6,619 nucleotides of DNA, taken from NCBI GenBank assembly GCA_027296045.1, contig JAPUJS010000389.1:1-6619 (forward strand), written 5' to 3'. The DNA comes from a bacterium. GTDB taxonomy: Bacteria; Latescibacterota; UBA2968. The translations under genes were made by a program, and so were the position numbers. Positions 5,549 to 6,619 of the stretch are shown here, in pieces. A model generated the notes under the pieces. It did no database searches. It had not been told where the DNA came from and worked only from the letters and a program-made list of their open reading frames with translations. Each line of letters begins with the position of its first letter. The first letter of the stretch is position 1.

Positions 5549-6382
5549 CTAGTTTGCAGGGACGTCGAATACCTGGGCAGGGAAGATCATGTTGGGATTT
5601 AAGATCTGTTTATTATTGGCTTGGAAGATTCGATTCCACTTGGTGATGTCGTTATAAACCCTCCCGGCAATCAGGGAGAGATTGTCGCCCCGCTGCACGA
5701 GATGCTGATTCAGGTCTACGCCAAACGGGACATTCAACACCCAGTTTGGATAAATCAGGTCGGGATCTTTAATCAAATTTTTGTTTTCGACATAGATCCG
5801 AGGCCAAAGGTAGGGATCTTTGTAGATTTCGTCCTTCTTAGCAATTTTCCACAGACTGTCGCCTCGAAGGACAGAGTAGTGACGAATCCGTTTGCGTGGC
5901 ATCCTCGCTTTGACCTGCTCAATCAATTGGTCGATGCTGGCCAATTTTGATTTGGACTCGGGAAGGAGAGCCCGATTGTCGGCTCCCATTTCTTCGACCC
6001 GTTCGACAATCGTGTCAAATTCGTCCCGGGCTTCAAAGAGTGCATCGTCGGAAAGGCGAAGCAGGCTCATCAGGCGGGCTTCGTATCGGTCCAGCTCCTG
6101 GAGAAATTCATTGACACCCGCCTCGTTGGAGCCGATCAGGTCGTAGATTTCATTCTGAACAGTGGCAACTTCACTGTCCAGACCTTCGATTTGTTTGCTG
6201 AGTTCATCGGCAGCGGTCTGACATTCGGCCAGAACGCGTTTGGCATCGCCAATGCGCTTTTCCAGGCCTGCGGTTTCAAGCTTGTATCCTTCGTAGGTCA
6301 TCTCGGTCTGCGCAAAGCCCGGTTGTGCAAATACCAGGAACGCCAGGGCCGAGCAGACGAGAATGAGTCCAAAACGCTTCAT
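5549..6382 (-). CDS. Secreted coiled-coil protein with two LysM domains
   Basis: A 277-residue exported protein expected to bind peptidoglycan; I cannot give it a specific name. A signal peptide covers residues 1-24 (MKRF, a hydrophobic core, then PGFA before QT, a likely signal peptidase I site). Residues about 35-160 are charged and helical with heptad-like leucines, probably a coiled coil. Two LysM domains follow: about 168-218 (RGDSLWKIA near the start, ending VLNVP) and about 227-275 (RGDNLSLIA, ending VFDVP). The first is longer, with a DPYLWPRIY insertion seen in many LysM proteins of Gram-negative bacteria. ATG start with TAAGGAG 8 bases upstream. It lies 18 bp after the lipoprotein gene, so the two are co-transcribed and may act together at the cell wall. 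A terminator follows. A structural or wall-remodelling role is likely; no catalytic domain is present. Confidence 0.9.
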   Translation of the reverse strand: MKRFGLILVCSALAFLVFAQPGFAQTEMTYEGYKLETAGLEKRIGDAKRVLAECQTAADELSKQIEGLDSEVATVQNEIYDLIGSNEAGVNEFLQELDRYEARLMSLLRLSDDALFEARDEFDTIVERVEEMGADNRALLPESKSKLASIDQLIEQVKARMPRKRIRHYSVLRGDSLWKIAKKDEIYKDPYLWPRIYVENKNLIKDPDLIYPNWVLNVPFGVDLNQHLVQRGDNLSLIAGRVYNDITKWNRIFQANNKQILNPNMIFPAQVFDVPAN

Positions 6383-6400
6383 CCGGAAAACTCCTTATTG

Positions 6401-6619
6401 TTACTGGCCCAGGGCCTGTTTCACACTTACTCTTGTGTCGTTTAGATTGGTCAGTTGTTGTTTTTTTTGTGCCAACTGGCGTTCCAGTTCTGCTTTGCGT
6501 TGTTTGCAGGCATTCAGATCGGCCTCAGCGGCCTCGGCGGCTTTGCGGGTTTCTGTGAGCATCGCAAGCTGGTCCTTCGATGCCATTGCCGTACACCCTG
6601 AAAGGAGGGGTAACGACAA
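6401..6619 (-). CDS. Small coiled-coil lipoprotein, 5' end cut by the window edge
   Basis: Only the last 72 codons are visible. The frame enters at the right edge as a hydrophobic stretch leading to LLSGC, a lipobox for signal peptidase II, with the lipidated cysteine at visible residue 9. The positively charged start of the signal peptide must lie outside the window, so the edge TTG is not the real start. The mature part (about 64 residues) is almost entirely charged helix with A/E/K/Q-rich repeats, a probable coiled coil, and ends VKQALGQ before TAA. It resembles Lpp-like or other small coiled-coil lipoproteins in build but shows no diagnostic family motif. It lies 18 bp upstream of the coiled-coil LysM gene and is probably co-transcribed, suggesting a lipid-anchored partner at the envelope. 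Confidence 0.8.
   Translation of the reverse strand: MSLPLLSGCTAMASKDQLAMLTETRKAAEAAEADLNACKQRKAELERQLAQKKQQLTNLNDTRVSVKQALGQ

Overview
This window looks like a piece of a Gram-negative bacterial chromosome. It has a lipobox protein next to a secreted coiled-coil/LysM protein, tightly packed genes, frequent GTG and TTG starts, and AAGGAG-type ribosome binding sites. All recognised genes read leftward on the minus strand. I cannot name the phylum from sequence alone. A full-length 7TM-HD phosphodiesterase between phoH and ybeY is usual in Firmicutes, delta-proteobacteria and several FCB-type lineages and is absent from the E. coli ybeZ-ybeY-ybeX operon, so this is probably not a gammaproteobacterium.

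In transcription order, from the right edge: (1) an envelope pair, made of a small coiled-coil lipoprotein cut by the right edge (6619-6401) and a secreted protein with a long coiled coil and two LysM domains (6382-5549). The pair ends at a strong intrinsic terminator (5476-5435). (2) A four-gene operon: phoH (start probably TTG at 5406), a 7TM-HD (PgpH-type) cyclic-dinucleotide phosphodiesterase (4426-2144), ybeY endoribonuclease (2147-1716) and a CorC/HlyC-type CBS membrane protein (1668-376). The first three genes overlap by 4 bp at each junction; the last is 47 bp downstream of ybeY. (3) An initiator tRNA-fMet (327-251) with its own promoter, whose perfect -35 box overlaps the corC stop codon, and its own terminator (245-206). 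(4) A promoter and leader of about 200 bp for a gene that begins exactly at the left edge of the window.

The operon joins RNA and ribosome quality control (PhoH ATPase/helicase and YbeY, known partners in 16S rRNA maturation) with second-messenger turnover (7TM-HD) and a Mg2+-associated CBS membrane protein. An initiator tRNA lies directly downstream, so the stretch has a ribosome and translation-initiation theme.

I found no mobile element, CRISPR array or clearly new multi-gene system. The least explained part is the left-edge regulatory region. Four exact copies and one degenerate copy of a 9-mer (TAGGGTTTA) surround and enter a sigma70-type promoter. They are followed by a 5' leader of about 124 nt holding three copies of TAACGATYGG and a possible hairpin. 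The second open question is where phoH transcription begins, because a good terminator sits only about 10 bp before its ribosome binding site.
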